From Leptospiraceae bacterium (GTDB taxonomy: Bacteria > Spirochaetota > Leptospiria > Leptospirales > Leptospiraceae), in contig JACKPB010000005.1 in NCBI GenBank assembly GCA_024233875.1, positions 248,001 through 312,000 of the forward strand: a stretch of 64,000 nucleotides of DNA, read 5' to 3'. The first letter of the stretch is position 1. Every line of letters starts with the position of its first letter. The position numbers and the translations under genes were made by a program. A model generated the notes under the pieces. The model did not search any database. It saw only the letters and a program-made list of their open reading frames with translations, and was not told the DNA's origin. Positions 27,146 through 36,172 of the stretch are shown here, piece by piece.

Positions 27146-28729
27146 TTATTTTTTAAGGGTCTTGATTAATTTTTTCAGGGATTTCAATACAACAATCATA
27201 GTCATCAATTGAGGTCCTACCCCCAGAGAAGTAGGCAAGACAGAAGAATCCATTACATAAAGATTCTCCAAGCCGTACAATTTCAGATTCTTATCCACTC
27301 CTCCAAGGGAAGAATTTGATGATAAGGAAATAGATCCGTGAGGATGAATCGAATTCAAAATCAATTGTTTTCTGTGTGAAGGATCATTCAAAATCCAATC
27401 AAAACTATCCGCACTGTTGACGGGAAGAGGATCGGTTCGGTTCAAAAAAGGTAAAACAATGTACTTAGCACCCGCATGGGAATAGATCCTACAGAGTTGT
27501 CTGATTCCCATAAGTAATTGTTTCTCATCTTCCGGTGAGAGTTCATAGAATATTTTCTTTTCCCCACTCCTCCAATCTACTCTTCCTAGTGTTTTTCCCT
27601 TCACCCCATCTCTTACCTGAACTACCGCTGATGCAGAATAACTGAACTTTTGAAGGGTGTTGAAAAGGGAAATTCCATTATAGGGCAATAATCTAGAATA
27701 AGATGAAGGTCGAATGTTCCAGGTATCTATCCAATACTTGGAATTTGACTCTCCATCGATTCTTAATAATTGAGGGATTCCTCTGTGCATATCTATTTTA
27801 GATTCAAAGACCCCCATTACAGTAGCCCCCGGATGGAGTTTTAAATTGGTTCCCACAGATTTATTACCCAATCCCGATCGAATGAGAAGTGCGGGGCTTT
27901 CAATCGGTCCTGCAGAAACGATTACTGTTTTTGCGAAAACTTCCATACGATTGATTGTGCCCGAAATAGGGGGCTCATGTGGGTCTTTAACAAATTCTGC
28001 AAGTACTCTTTTTTTGATTCCATCCTCGATTTTTAAGACTCTCATCTGAGTAAATATTTTTGCACCAAAATCTAGAGCTGCCGGTATATAATTCATGTAC
28101 ATGGACTGCTTTGCATTGATCGGACAACCTAACGAACAACGTCCGAGGCCCTGACATTTATGACTTAGAGCAGTATAATAATAGAATGGAAGATTCAAGT
28201 CTCTAAGAACCGGTAAGAGAATCGATTGATTCGGACCCAGGAGATCTTCGGAAGGTACTTCAAATTTAAGAAAAGATTCAATCTCATCCACTAAATCCTG
28301 AGTCTCATTTTCACGATAACCGGAGATTCCAAAAATCTTTTCCCAATCATCAAAAATATTATTTCTTGGATATGCAATAGTTTTGTAATTGACAGTTGTG
28401 GAACCTCCGAGGGTTTTTCCCTGAAATACAGAAAGGTAATTATTTTCTGACATCTGAAAACCTGAGTCCCGATAAAATCTTGAAAGCGAATACACTTCAT
28501 CAGTTTTGAAATGTCCCGGATGAAAATAACTTCCTTCTTCCAACATAAGAACTCTGAATCCGGCCCTCGATAGCTCGTAAGCAGCCAAAGAACCACCTGC
28601 TCCGGATCCGATGATAACTACATCAACTTCGATTTTATAAATATTTAGATCACCGCTGGATTGAAGACCTTCCAACTTTGCATGCTTTTCGGGAGTGGTG
28701 ATTTTATCGTTCTGAACCGGTAGTTTCAT
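27146..28729 (-). CDS. GMC-family FAD oxidoreductase
   Basis: A 527-residue flavoprotein of the glucose-methanol-choline family, which oxidises alcohols or sterols. The FAD-binding motif VVIIGSGAGGSLAAYELS is at about residues 37-54, and the second family region contains GKTLGGSTTVNYKT. The C-terminal block HPHGSISLSS plus YVMDSSVLPTSLGVGPQLMT is the typical GMC_oxred_C end with its conserved histidine. A cysteine pair, GLGRCSLGCPINAKQSM, is as in bacterial gluconate/cholesterol-type members. No signal peptide. One base separates it from the upstream lipoprotein gene, which may be its small subunit. Substrate unknown. Confidence 0.92.
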   Translation of the reverse strand: MKLPVQNDKITTPEKHAKLEGLQSSGDLNIYKIEVDVVIIGSGAGGSLAAYELSRAGFRVLMLEEGSYFHPGHFKTDEVYSLSRFYRDSGFQMSENNYLSVFQGKTLGGSTTVNYKTIAYPRNNIFDDWEKIFGISGYRENETQDLVDEIESFLKFEVPSEDLLGPNQSILLPVLRDLNLPFYYYTALSHKCQGLGRCSLGCPINAKQSMYMNYIPAALDFGAKIFTQMRVLKIEDGIKKRVLAEFVKDPHEPPISGTINRMEVFAKTVIVSAGPIESPALLIRSGLGNKSVGTNLKLHPGATVMGVFESKIDMHRGIPQLLRIDGESNSKYWIDTWNIRPSSYSRLLPYNGISLFNTLQKFSYSASAVVQVRDGVKGKTLGRVDWRSGEKKIFYELSPEDEKQLLMGIRQLCRIYSHAGAKYIVLPFLNRTDPLPVNSADSFDWILNDPSHRKQLILNSIHPHGSISLSSNSSLGGVDKNLKLYGLENLYVMDSSVLPTSLGVGPQLMTMIVVLKSLKKLIKTLKK

Positions 28730-28730
28730 A

Positions 28731-29228
28731 TCAGACCTTATATTCCATAATTTCTAAAATTCTTTTACTACCGGAGATGAGAAAGACAGTAAACTCATTC
28801 AGAAATCTATACATTGATCTGGAAAATTCACTCTCTGAATTTTTCCATTGTTTGATTCGACTCACTCTGTCTTCCGAATTCATGAAGGCAACAGGTATCG
28901 GGTTTCGATCAATCAGAATGCCAAATATAGGTGAAGAAAATAAATCGGGAACATCCATAATCACTTCATCAAATTGAACCGATCCTCCTGCTTTTTTATA
29001 AAAAAACTTATCCATTTCCACTCCCAGATCAATCTGATCAATAGGAAATCCTTCCAGAAAGACCTCTGTAAGAATCTGAATGTTATTGTATTGATCTTCG
29101 GTCAGATAGTTAAGATTTTTGTCAGAATAAGGCACTCTGGAACAGGAACCTAATTTTGAGGAAATAAGGAATAATGTAGACAACCTTATACCCAACTTCA
29201 AAAATTTATTTCTGCTGAATTGCTTCAT
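28731..29228 (-). CDS. Probable lipoprotein small subunit of the GMC dehydrogenase
   Basis: A 165-residue exported protein with a basic N-terminus and a lipobox-like LGSC ending the hydrophobic region (about residue 29). The body begins YLTEDQYNNIQILTEVFLEG, which recalls the gluconate-2-dehydrogenase subunit 3 family (start of mature part, helical, no cofactor motif). The gene is directly before the GMC oxidoreductase (1-base gap) and overlaps the O-antigen ligase by 4 bases, so co-transcription is likely. Assignment as partner rests on context plus weak resemblance; otherwise hypothetical. Confidence 0.6.
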   Translation of the reverse strand: MKQFSRNKFLKLGIRLSTLFLISSKLGSCSRVPYSDKNLNYLTEDQYNNIQILTEVFLEGFPIDQIDLGVEMDKFFYKKAGGSVQFDEVIMDVPDLFSSPIFGILIDRNPIPVAFMNSEDRVSRIKQWKNSESEFSRSMYRFLNEFTVFLISGSKRILEIMEYKV

Positions 29229-30541
29229 ATCTGTAATGCTTGTTCCCCCGATTCAGAACTGAGGTAAATGTAGTGCTGAAAGAATCCCAATAAGTACCAA
29301 AAAACGATCACAACCTCATCATCCTGAAAATAACACTGCAAAAGTCCTGCCGGAAATATTGATAGGATCCCATAAAACATAGCTCTTTTTTCCATAGGTG
29401 CTTTTAGTTTCGAAAATGAAAATAGGATACTATAAAGAAGTCCGATATAAAATAGTATTCCCGGATAACCCGAAATGACTCCCAGGTGAAAGTAATCGTT
29501 ATGAGCATGTCCCCTCTGTGTCACTTCGTAAAAGAAAACATGCTCCCTGTTCTTTTCGGATAGATCCAATCGACTCCTGTCTATTTCGGATGAATAATTT
29601 CCCGGACCGATTCCGATGATAGGAGAATTTTGAACCAGTGGGAAACTGGAGTGCCAGATGAAAGTTCTTCCGAAATCAGTATGTTTTTCATTTCCAAAAA
29701 ATGGTGAAATAGTTTTTCGAAATGTAGGTATAGTAGATAGAATAATTAATAAAACAAAAAAAATACCCAGAACTTTAAAAATGTATTTATTCAAAAACCT
29801 TATTGATTCTTCTTTTTGAATTGATAGATCTATATATCCAAAAAGAATAGCAATCCCGGTTCCAACTATAGCCGACCTGGCATTGTTCAATAAAAAAACG
29901 ACCATAAATACCAGAAGTAATAATCCTGATTTCATTCGGTTAGAATTTTTCTTAATCAGGTCCGAGAAGAATTTATAAAATGCAAAAGGGAAAAAAAACA
30001 TAAGTATTCCACCGAAAGTCAAATGTGTATTCATAAACCCAATAGGTAAGAATAATTCTATTCCCAAAACCCTTCCATTGTGATGCTGATAGGGCCAGGT
30101 GGTCACCTCTCTAAATAAGCTGTTGAATAAATAGGAAAAACGATAGAGACTAAAAATCGAGACAAACCCGGAGATGATAAGAACCAAGAGGGAGATTCCG
30201 AATGCTTTTTGAATCACAGGGGTTTCATCTTTCTCCAAGGTGGCAGTCATGAAAAATGCACCGAAAAGAAGAAAGTCCTTAAACTCAGATTTTTTTAAAT
30301 CATTAAAGAAAACAATAGGATCACGATAAGAATGATTGAAAAGAAAAGAGAGGAAGTACCATCCGAAGAGTAAGAAAGCAAATCCTATCAGAGGAGAAAA
30401 TTTCCAGTTTTTTCGTCTTTCGGAATCGGAGAGAAATGTAAAAAAACTCAACCCTAAAAATAACTGACTGATGGAAACAGAAATCGGACAGGTTATGATA
30501 GAAATTTGTAAAAATAGTAAAAATAATTTTTTTGTATTCAT
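29225..30541 (-). CDS. O-antigen ligase family membrane protein
   Basis: A 438-residue integral membrane protein with about 10-12 hydrophobic segments. The large loop region carries the Wzy_C-type signature: IIGIGPGNY, then QRGHAHNDYFHLGVISGYPG. The H-N-D block and preceding arginines are the conserved features of O-antigen ligases and polymerases (WaaL/Wzy). It would attach or polymerise polysaccharide on the periplasmic face of the inner membrane. It is divergent from a glycosyltransferase (28 bases). Ligase and polymerase cannot be told apart from sequence here. Confidence 0.85.
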   Translation of the reverse strand: MNTKKLFLLFLQISIITCPISVSISQLFLGLSFFTFLSDSERRKNWKFSPLIGFAFLLFGWYFLSFLFNHSYRDPIVFFNDLKKSEFKDFLLFGAFFMTATLEKDETPVIQKAFGISLLVLIISGFVSIFSLYRFSYLFNSLFREVTTWPYQHHNGRVLGIELFLPIGFMNTHLTFGGILMFFFPFAFYKFFSDLIKKNSNRMKSGLLLLVFMVVFLLNNARSAIVGTGIAILFGYIDLSIQKEESIRFLNKYIFKVLGIFFVLLIILSTIPTFRKTISPFFGNEKHTDFGRTFIWHSSFPLVQNSPIIGIGPGNYSSEIDRSRLDLSEKNREHVFFYEVTQRGHAHNDYFHLGVISGYPGILFYIGLLYSILFSFSKLKAPMEKRAMFYGILSIFPAGLLQCYFQDDEVVIVFWYLLGFFQHYIYLSSESGEQALQI

Positions 30542-30569
30542 CTAAAATACTTTCCTATAATTAGCCCGT

Positions 30570-31841
30570 ATGAGAGTAATTTACTTCACTGATACCTTTT
30601 TACCCAAGATTGATGGAATCACTATCTCCATTAAAAACTTTTCAGAAAGATTGTCACTAAAAGATTATGAATTTTTGATTTTATGCCCTGAGTATGGTGA
30701 GGGGGATTTTTCAAGATTGAATGATAAAGTATCCATAGAGAGATTTATGTGTGGATACCTACCCTCTTACCCTGACATAAAAGTCGTGCTACCCAATCCC
30801 GCTAAAATCACAAAATTGATAGAAGAGTTTAAACCGGATGTTTGCCACATACATACACCGGGTCTCCTGGGACAATATGGAATCAACGCCTGCGAGAAAT
30901 ATGCGATTCCTTCTGTGGGAACCTACCACACTCTAATTTCCGAACAGGATACATACGTCTCACTCTATCGTATTCTGAAATTGGACAAACTTTTTATGAA
31001 GATCAATAAATTTGATAAGACTCTAACCCTCAAGAGCCTTCTCAAATTTCAAAAATTTGACAACTTCAATATTCAGAAAAAAATACTTCTTAAACTTTGC
31101 AATAATCTCTATGAGAGATGTGACCTAATCATTTCCCCCTCCCATCTCTTAAAAAGTCAATTGCAGGAATACAATATTGATAGACCCATCACAGTAGTTT
31201 CAAATGGAATGGATCTTTCCCGCTTTAAGGGAAATATTCGGGAGTTGCCTGAGAATCCAAAGATTTTGCATGTGGGTCGTATTTCGTATGAAAAAAATTG
31301 TGATGTGATCATCAACGCTTTCAACTCACTTCTCCAATCCAAACCGGGAGCTACTCTAACAATCATAGGAGAAGGACCTGCACTGCCCTCACTCAAACTT
31401 CAGGCCGAACAGTTAAAAATTTCCGATAAGGTAATTTTCACAGGATTTGTTCCCAATACAGAACTTCATGAAATTTATCCCCAATACGATCTTTTCATGA
31501 CTGCCTCCACTATGGAGACACAGGGACTTGTGATACTGGAAGCCATTGCTTGCGGATTGCCGGCTGTAGGCGTCAAATCCTTCGCAATTCCTGAGTTGAT
31601 TCAGGAAGGTAAGAATGGTTTCAATTCCGAACCATTTCAACCCAGAGCTCTAGCCGAATTGGCTTTGAAAATCCTGAATGACAGAGACCTCTACAGAAGA
31701 TTTTCAGAAGCTTCTATGGAAATCGCTCAGGAACATGAACTGGGTAAATGTATAGATAAGATGGATGATGTTTACAAAGCAATGCTGGCTTACAAAAACA
31801 AACCCAAGAAGAAAACTCTTATGAATTTCTTTTTGAGTTGA
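30570..31841 (+). CDS. Glycosyltransferase family 4
   Basis: A 423-residue GT-B fold enzyme. The N-terminal domain has DTFLPKIDGITISIKNFSER, typical of alpha-mannosyltransferase/MgtA-like members; the C-terminal domain has NGMDLSRF, LHVGRISYEKN, and the ExxxxxxxE pair in ETQGLVILEAIACGLP. It probably transfers a hexose to a lipid or LPS acceptor on the cytoplasmic face. Located among LPS-assembly genes and convergent with the heptosyltransferase-like gene (adjacent stop codons). Exact donor and acceptor unknown. Confidence 0.92.
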   Translation: MRVIYFTDTFLPKIDGITISIKNFSERLSLKDYEFLILCPEYGEGDFSRLNDKVSIERFMCGYLPSYPDIKVVLPNPAKITKLIEEFKPDVCHIHTPGLLGQYGINACEKYAIPSVGTYHTLISEQDTYVSLYRILKLDKLFMKINKFDKTLTLKSLLKFQKFDNFNIQKKILLKLCNNLYERCDLIISPSHLLKSQLQEYNIDRPITVVSNGMDLSRFKGNIRELPENPKILHVGRISYEKNCDVIINAFNSLLQSKPGATLTIIGEGPALPSLKLQAEQLKISDKVIFTGFVPNTELHEIYPQYDLFMTASTMETQGLVILEAIACGLPAVGVKSFAIPELIQEGKNGFNSEPFQPRALAELALKILNDRDLYRRFSEASMEIAQEHELGKCIDKMDDVYKAMLAYKNKPKKKTLMNFFLS

Positions 31842-32894
31842 TCACCAGGAAGAAGGTAAGTTTACAATCTGATTGATCTTCAGAATGACATCTGTTGGAT
31901 CAATCAGATTCATACAGGCAAAATCTTTTCGATAACAAACTGTATTTCCGTAAATACTACAGGGTCTGCACAGGAGTTCTACCTGCAGGACACCTGTTGT
32001 TTCCTGATTGTAAGGAGCAAATCCCGAGTAAGGATGAGTAGTTCCATAAATTCCAATTACTGGTTTCTTCAATAGTGCCATCAGGTGAACATTGGAAGAA
32101 TCCATCCCGATCATAAGGTCCAATTTTTCCATGATGCCCAATTCTCCCCGTATCCCGAGTTTCCCACCCGAAACAATGAAGACATTCGGATCTCCATCCG
32201 CCAATTGGTTTAATTTTTCCTCTTCTGAGGAAGATCCAAAAAGAAAAATATTCGCTTTGAATTCCTTTAAAATCAATTTTACAAGGTTTTCAGATTTGAA
32301 GAAAGGCCATTCTTTGAGTTTGTGACCTGCAAAGGGAGCAAATCCAATCCAAAGTGTGGCGCCTTTTTTTAGATTTCTTGATTTAAAAAAGTCTGAAGCA
32401 TAAAATTTTGAATCCGAATCTACATTGATCCAGGGTCCCCTTCGGGGAGGTGCAGGAAAACCTGCTATTTCAAATACTTTTAGATATCGATCCACAGCAT
32501 GTGGGAGGGGAGCTAGAATTTTGTTCTTTCGTTTGATTTGGTTGTTCTTTTCTTTTCTACCCTTATCAATCACAAATACAGGAACTTTTTTCCAGCGAAA
32601 GATCAAACTTAAGAGAATACTTCGTAGACTCCCGTGCAAATCGATCACCCGATCAAAAGGTCCCAGATGAATGATATCTTTGAAGAGTCGATAGATTCCC
32701 GAAAGTCCTCTGTACTTACGCATATTCATTCCGGTTACATGGACATTGGGAATGTTAAAGAAAAAGGGAGCGTAATTTCCCCTTGTTATCAAATTGATCT
32801 GGACATTGGGATATTTGGTTATTATAGAGATCAGCGCGGGAGCAAGGAGGGCAACATCACCCATAGCTGAAAATCTTAAGACTAATAAATTCAT
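31842..32894 (-). CDS. Glycosyltransferase family 9 (heptosyltransferase-like)
   Basis: A 350-residue GT9 enzyme, the family of LPS heptosyltransferases that use ADP-heptose. Motifs: LVLRFSAMGDVALLAPAL at the N-terminus, FDRVIDLHGSLRS, and the C-terminal donor site with MIGMDSSNVHLMALLKKPVI. RfaE1 and RfaE2, which make the precursor of ADP-heptose, are encoded 4 kb away. A cysteine-rich end (LLCRPCSIYGNTVC) is typical of this family. It overlaps the DUF4254 gene by 4 bases. Confidence 0.92.
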   Translation of the reverse strand: MNLLVLRFSAMGDVALLAPALISIITKYPNVQINLITRGNYAPFFFNIPNVHVTGMNMRKYRGLSGIYRLFKDIIHLGPFDRVIDLHGSLRSILLSLIFRWKKVPVFVIDKGRKEKNNQIKRKNKILAPLPHAVDRYLKVFEIAGFPAPPRRGPWINVDSDSKFYASDFFKSRNLKKGATLWIGFAPFAGHKLKEWPFFKSENLVKLILKEFKANIFLFGSSSEEEKLNQLADGDPNVFIVSGGKLGIRGELGIMEKLDLMIGMDSSNVHLMALLKKPVIGIYGTTHPYSGFAPYNQETTGVLQVELLCRPCSIYGNTVCYRKDFACMNLIDPTDVILKINQIVNLPSSW

Positions 32895-33502
32895 TTCTCG
32901 GTACTGGCTTTGTATAGAGATGGATTCAATTTTTTGTCATTGTACATCTTCATTTGACGATATACTTTCATGAACTTCAATCCCTTACTCAAATCATCGA
33001 CAAGCTCGGCAAAACACTTTTGTAAATCCTTTCTTTGATCTAATAAAATTTCCAGCTTGGATGCACAGGTCTTCTTATGAGACTCGTCCACATCATCTCT
33101 TTTGGTTTGCTCATCCATGTGGTAGATCTTTAATTCGAGGATGCTCATCCGATCTAAAAGCCATGCAGGTGTTTCTGAATTCATTCTGGCATCTTTACTA
33201 CGCTGTGTATCTTTGTAGAGATTGAAAAATAAGTCGTCTAAGATCTCGACGATATCTGTTCTTTCCTGGTTGAGAGAATCGATTTTCCTTTTGTATCTAA
33301 CTAGTTCGGCATCGGGCAAATCAGGTCTTCTGATCTCGTCTTCCACATGCCATTGAATGGTATCTATTTGGTTTTTCTTATAAATAGTAAACTCAAAACT
33401 ACCTTCCGTATATGGATTTTCAGAAGGAGATTCATTTCTATGCCAATCTACAACTGATTGTCTCATAACGTCTATAATTTTATCCGAATCCGGCAATTTC
33501 AT
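32891..33502 (-). CDS. DUF4254 family protein
   Basis: A 203-residue helical protein matching DUF4254, which is typically found next to GT9 glycosyltransferases in LPS loci. Visible features are the N-terminal VVDWH and IQWHVEDEIRRPD, then IDSLNQERTDIVEILDD. No signal peptide or membrane helix. Its 4-base overlap with the heptosyltransferase-like gene agrees with a link to core-LPS synthesis. Biochemical activity is not established. Confidence 0.85.
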   Translation of the reverse strand: MKLPDSDKIIDVMRQSVVDWHRNESPSENPYTEGSFEFTIYKKNQIDTIQWHVEDEIRRPDLPDAELVRYKRKIDSLNQERTDIVEILDDLFFNLYKDTQRSKDARMNSETPAWLLDRMSILELKIYHMDEQTKRDDVDESHKKTCASKLEILLDQRKDLQKCFAELVDDLSKGLKFMKVYRQMKMYNDKKLNPSLYKASTEK

Positions 33503-33530
33503 TTCTCTCTCCTGATTTCTATTTGACTCT

Positions 33531-34076
33531 TTACCATATCAATTTTCCCTGAATAGCTTCCGGACCTATCGACCCGAAATCCCGAGAATCCATACATTCA
33601 TCCCGATTGTCACACAAAACAAAGTATTCATTTTCCTTGAGGCTGAGATCCCGAAAGCTATCCCTATTGGATAAGTCCGGTGGAAAGTTCCTTTTTTCAT
33701 CTGAATGAAAAATTCCCTTTTCTGTAAGTGGCTTTCCATTCCTATAAATTTTTTTTCTTTTCATAGAAAGTTTGTCTCCGGGAAGACCGATCACTCTCCC
33801 GATGAAGCTAGAATTTTGATTGGGTGCACGGATAGCCAGAACATCCCCATAATTTATCGAGTGCTTTCTTATGATCGGTGAAAAAAATAATAAATCTTTT
33901 TTCTTAAAACTGGGAAACATACTCGAATCCGTTATTCTGTGTGGATAGATAACAAAGGATTTCAAAAAAAATGAAAATGCAAATGCCAGAATTAGAGAAA
34001 TCAGAACCCTGAGGATCAATTTGGGGAGTCCCGGCATAGACTCGGAAAGAGAATCTTTTCTTTTGTAGCTGTACAT
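33531..34076 (-). CDS. Signal peptidase I homologue lacking the catalytic lysine
   Basis: A 181-residue S26-family protein with one N-terminal membrane helix (about 19-42). Box B with the nucleophile is present (DSSMFPS, Ser52), box D is present as RVIGLPGDK, and box E as CDNRDECMDSRDFG. The residue aligned with the catalytic general-base lysine (K in the common KRVVGLPGD) is Gly93 in FIGRVIGLPGD; its codon is GGG. Otherwise the fold markers are intact and the reading frame is clean. It may use another base, be inactive, or be a paralogue of the essential enzyme. First gene of the run with DUF4254 and GT9. Confidence 0.85.
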   Translation of the reverse strand: MYSYKRKDSLSESMPGLPKLILRVLISLILAFAFSFFLKSFVIYPHRITDSSMFPSFKKKDLLFFSPIIRKHSINYGDVLAIRAPNQNSSFIGRVIGLPGDKLSMKRKKIYRNGKPLTEKGIFHSDEKRNFPPDLSNRDSFRDLSLKENEYFVLCDNRDECMDSRDFGSIGPEAIQGKLIW

Positions 34077-34136
34077 ATTTTCTTAAAGTCAGAATAATTT
34101 ATTTGCGAAATCAAGCAAGAAAATCATAATTCTCCT

Positions 34137-34670
34137 ATGCTATATAGATTTAGATCAATTGAACCCAGGATACATAGTACTGCTTTCATAGCTCCTAGTG
34201 CGGAAATCATTGGAGATGTCGTCATAGGTGAGGACACTTCCATTTGGTTTCAGTGTTTGGTACGTGGAGATGTGAACTACATTCGAATTGGTGATAGGTG
34301 CAATATCCAGGACAAAACTCTGATTCATGTTGCCCGGGATGAGTTTCCGGTAACCATAGGAAATAATGTTTCCATCGGGCATTCTGTGACCTTACACGGA
34401 TGTGTATTGAAAGATCACTCCTTTGTTGGAATGGGCTCCACAGTAATGGATGGAGTGGAAATTGGAGAGTATTCTTTCGTTGGAGCGGGTTCACTCGTCA
34501 CTCCGGGAAAGAAAATTCCTCCGGGAATGCTACTCATGGGAAGACCGGCTAAAATTCTAAGAGAAATCAATGAGAACGAAAGAATGATTATCGAAAGAAC
34601 CTATAAAAATTATCAAAAATACAAGGAAAATTATAGAAACCCCGAAATGTTTCAAAAAATGGATGATTAA
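34137..34670 (+). CDS. Gamma-class carbonic anhydrase family protein
   Basis: A 177-residue left-handed beta-helix protein built from hexapeptide repeats. The three zinc histidines of the gamma class are in place: His64 (LIHVARD), His82 (SIGHS) and His87 (TLHGC). The QDKT motif before the first histidine and the C-terminal amphipathic helix match trimeric YrdA/CaiE-like members. Many such proteins have no measured carbonic anhydrase activity, so the reaction is not certain. Convergent with the MCE gene, overlapping by 4 bases. Confidence 0.92.
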   Translation: MLYRFRSIEPRIHSTAFIAPSAEIIGDVVIGEDTSIWFQCLVRGDVNYIRIGDRCNIQDKTLIHVARDEFPVTIGNNVSIGHSVTLHGCVLKDHSFVGMGSTVMDGVEIGEYSFVGAGSLVTPGKKIPPGMLLMGRPAKILREINENERMIIERTYKNYQKYKENYRNPEMFQKMDD

Positions 34671-35386
34671 AAAGCAGTTAGAGCCGCACGGATAAAGCTT
34701 GTAACGGGTGCCTGCTCTCTCGTGTCCTCCAAACCTTCCCTGAGTTCACGCAGAACGATTTGTGCGTCTGTGAGAGTAGTGTTCACATTCATATGAATCT
34801 CATCATTATTGATGAGTTTACCTATCGTGCCCTCCCCTGAATTGATTTTAGAACTGATTTCTGCTATGTTTGAGATTGTTTTCCGGATGTCGGCACGATT
34901 TTCTGCTATCAATTCAGATAGACTGACGAGAGGATCATCACTCGTCCCACCTTCGATCTTTCTTTTTTTGATCTCCTGTTCTTTCAGGTGTGTGGTACTG
35001 GAATCTCCGGGATCGATTGCGATTACCCTTCCCGAAAGGAGACTTTCATTTCTAATTTTTATCCTATAATTCTCATAGAGTCTTAGGGGTTGCTGAAGCA
35101 CCACCACAACTTCTACTTTGGTATTGACAATTCTGGACTCATCCTGAACAGGCTCTCCATTCAAATCCAATTGTACCAATCTCACTCTCGAAACATATCC
35201 ATAGGGAACTCCCTGAACTGTAACTTTTGAGCCAGTCTTGAGACCTTCAGAATTTGGAAAGAAGATCGACATAGTGTGTAGTTCTTTTTTTAGCGGACCT
35301 CCCTCTGTGATGATTGTGAAATAACCAACCACACCCAAAGCTACAAAAAACAGAGTTCCTACAAGGAAAAATTGAATACTTTTCAT
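34667..35386 (-). CDS. MCE (MlaD-like) family protein
   Basis: A 239-residue protein with one N-terminal membrane anchor and a periplasmic MCE domain: FFPNSEGLKTGSKVTVQGVP, then VSRVRLV and the LRLYENYRIKIRNESLLSG region. MCE proteins form hexameric rings that move lipids between membranes, with a permease and an ATPase that are not in this window. A helical C-terminal part (SELIAENRADIRKTISNI and following) fits a coiled extension. Its start region overlaps the divergent gene at 35372 by 15 bases. Confidence 0.92.
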   Translation of the reverse strand: MKSIQFFLVGTLFFVALGVVGYFTIITEGGPLKKELHTMSIFFPNSEGLKTGSKVTVQGVPYGYVSRVRLVQLDLNGEPVQDESRIVNTKVEVVVVLQQPLRLYENYRIKIRNESLLSGRVIAIDPGDSSTTHLKEQEIKKRKIEGGTSDDPLVSLSELIAENRADIRKTISNIAEISSKINSGEGTIGKLINNDEIHMNVNTTLTDAQIVLRELREGLEDTREQAPVTSFIRAALTAF

Positions 35387-36151
35387 ACGTCAAATTTTGT
35401 TAATTGGACTATCGGTGGCTTTGGAGTAGAATTCTTTTTTTTCATTTTTATTTTTTTTGGAATCCTCCTCCTGAGTTTTTCCGGGGTAAAGTCAATAATT
35501 GAAGTACCCTTTTCCGATAGTACATTTATGAACCAAATGGAAGAAAAGTGGATTCTACAAAATAGGAAAGAAGACGATTTTTACGCTCTGGATAAAAAAT
35601 TCCTCTCGGGTCATTACAATGATCCCATAGAAATAGTCTCGATAGAACCCAAATTCATTTCTTTTCTTTTGATGAATTCATTACTTTATCGGGAGCAATT
35701 TCAGAAAAATCAAACAGTTATCTTCCCCTCAGCAGAAATCAAAAAATTAGTTTTCAAACACTATTCTAACCTCAATTTCAATGAGTACTTCACAGGTGAG
35801 TTCTTTCCGTTTTCCATTCCCAAAAAAAGCATGGAAGATGAAAATCCTTTAGAGAATTTCCCTTTTTTTGAAGGTAGAAACTTTTCGATGACTCATGGGA
35901 GCAGAACAACACGTTACGCAAGCTCCGGTGGCTTTATCGGAAATCATTCGATCAGCGTTCAAAGTATTGTTGAGTCTCTGTTCTCCAAGTTCTCCCTCAC
36001 AGGCAAAAAGGGAAAACTGTATCTCCGAACTTCCCACTCTTCCTACCTTTACATTTTGAATCCCAACCAAAAGAAAAAGATATTCTTTGTTCAGGAAAAA
36101 AAAGAAGAGAAACCTTCATTCTTATTTTTCTGTATTGACGTTATTCTCTAG
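35372..36151 (+). CDS. Hypothetical single-membrane-anchor protein
   Basis: A 259-residue protein with one strongly hydrophobic segment near residues 17-37 and a soluble, presumably periplasmic, remainder. The start is TTG at 35372 with AAGGAA about four bases upstream, which places its first codons opposite the start of the MCE gene. No domain is recognised; a serine- and phenylalanine-rich middle is the only compositional feature. It ends 21 bases before rfaE1 in the same direction and may be co-transcribed with it. Confidence 0.7.
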   Translation: MNTFHTSNFVNWTIGGFGVEFFFFIFIFFGILLLSFSGVKSIIEVPFSDSTFMNQMEEKWILQNRKEDDFYALDKKFLSGHYNDPIEIVSIEPKFISFLLMNSLLYREQFQKNQTVIFPSAEIKKLVFKHYSNLNFNEYFTGEFFPFSIPKKSMEDENPLENFPFFEGRNFSMTHGSRTTRYASSGGFIGNHSISVQSIVESLFSKFSLTGKKGKLYLRTSHSSYLYILNPNQKKKIFFVQEKKEEKPSFLFFCIDVIL

Positions 36152-36172
36152 TCAAAAAATCTTTCCATAAAA

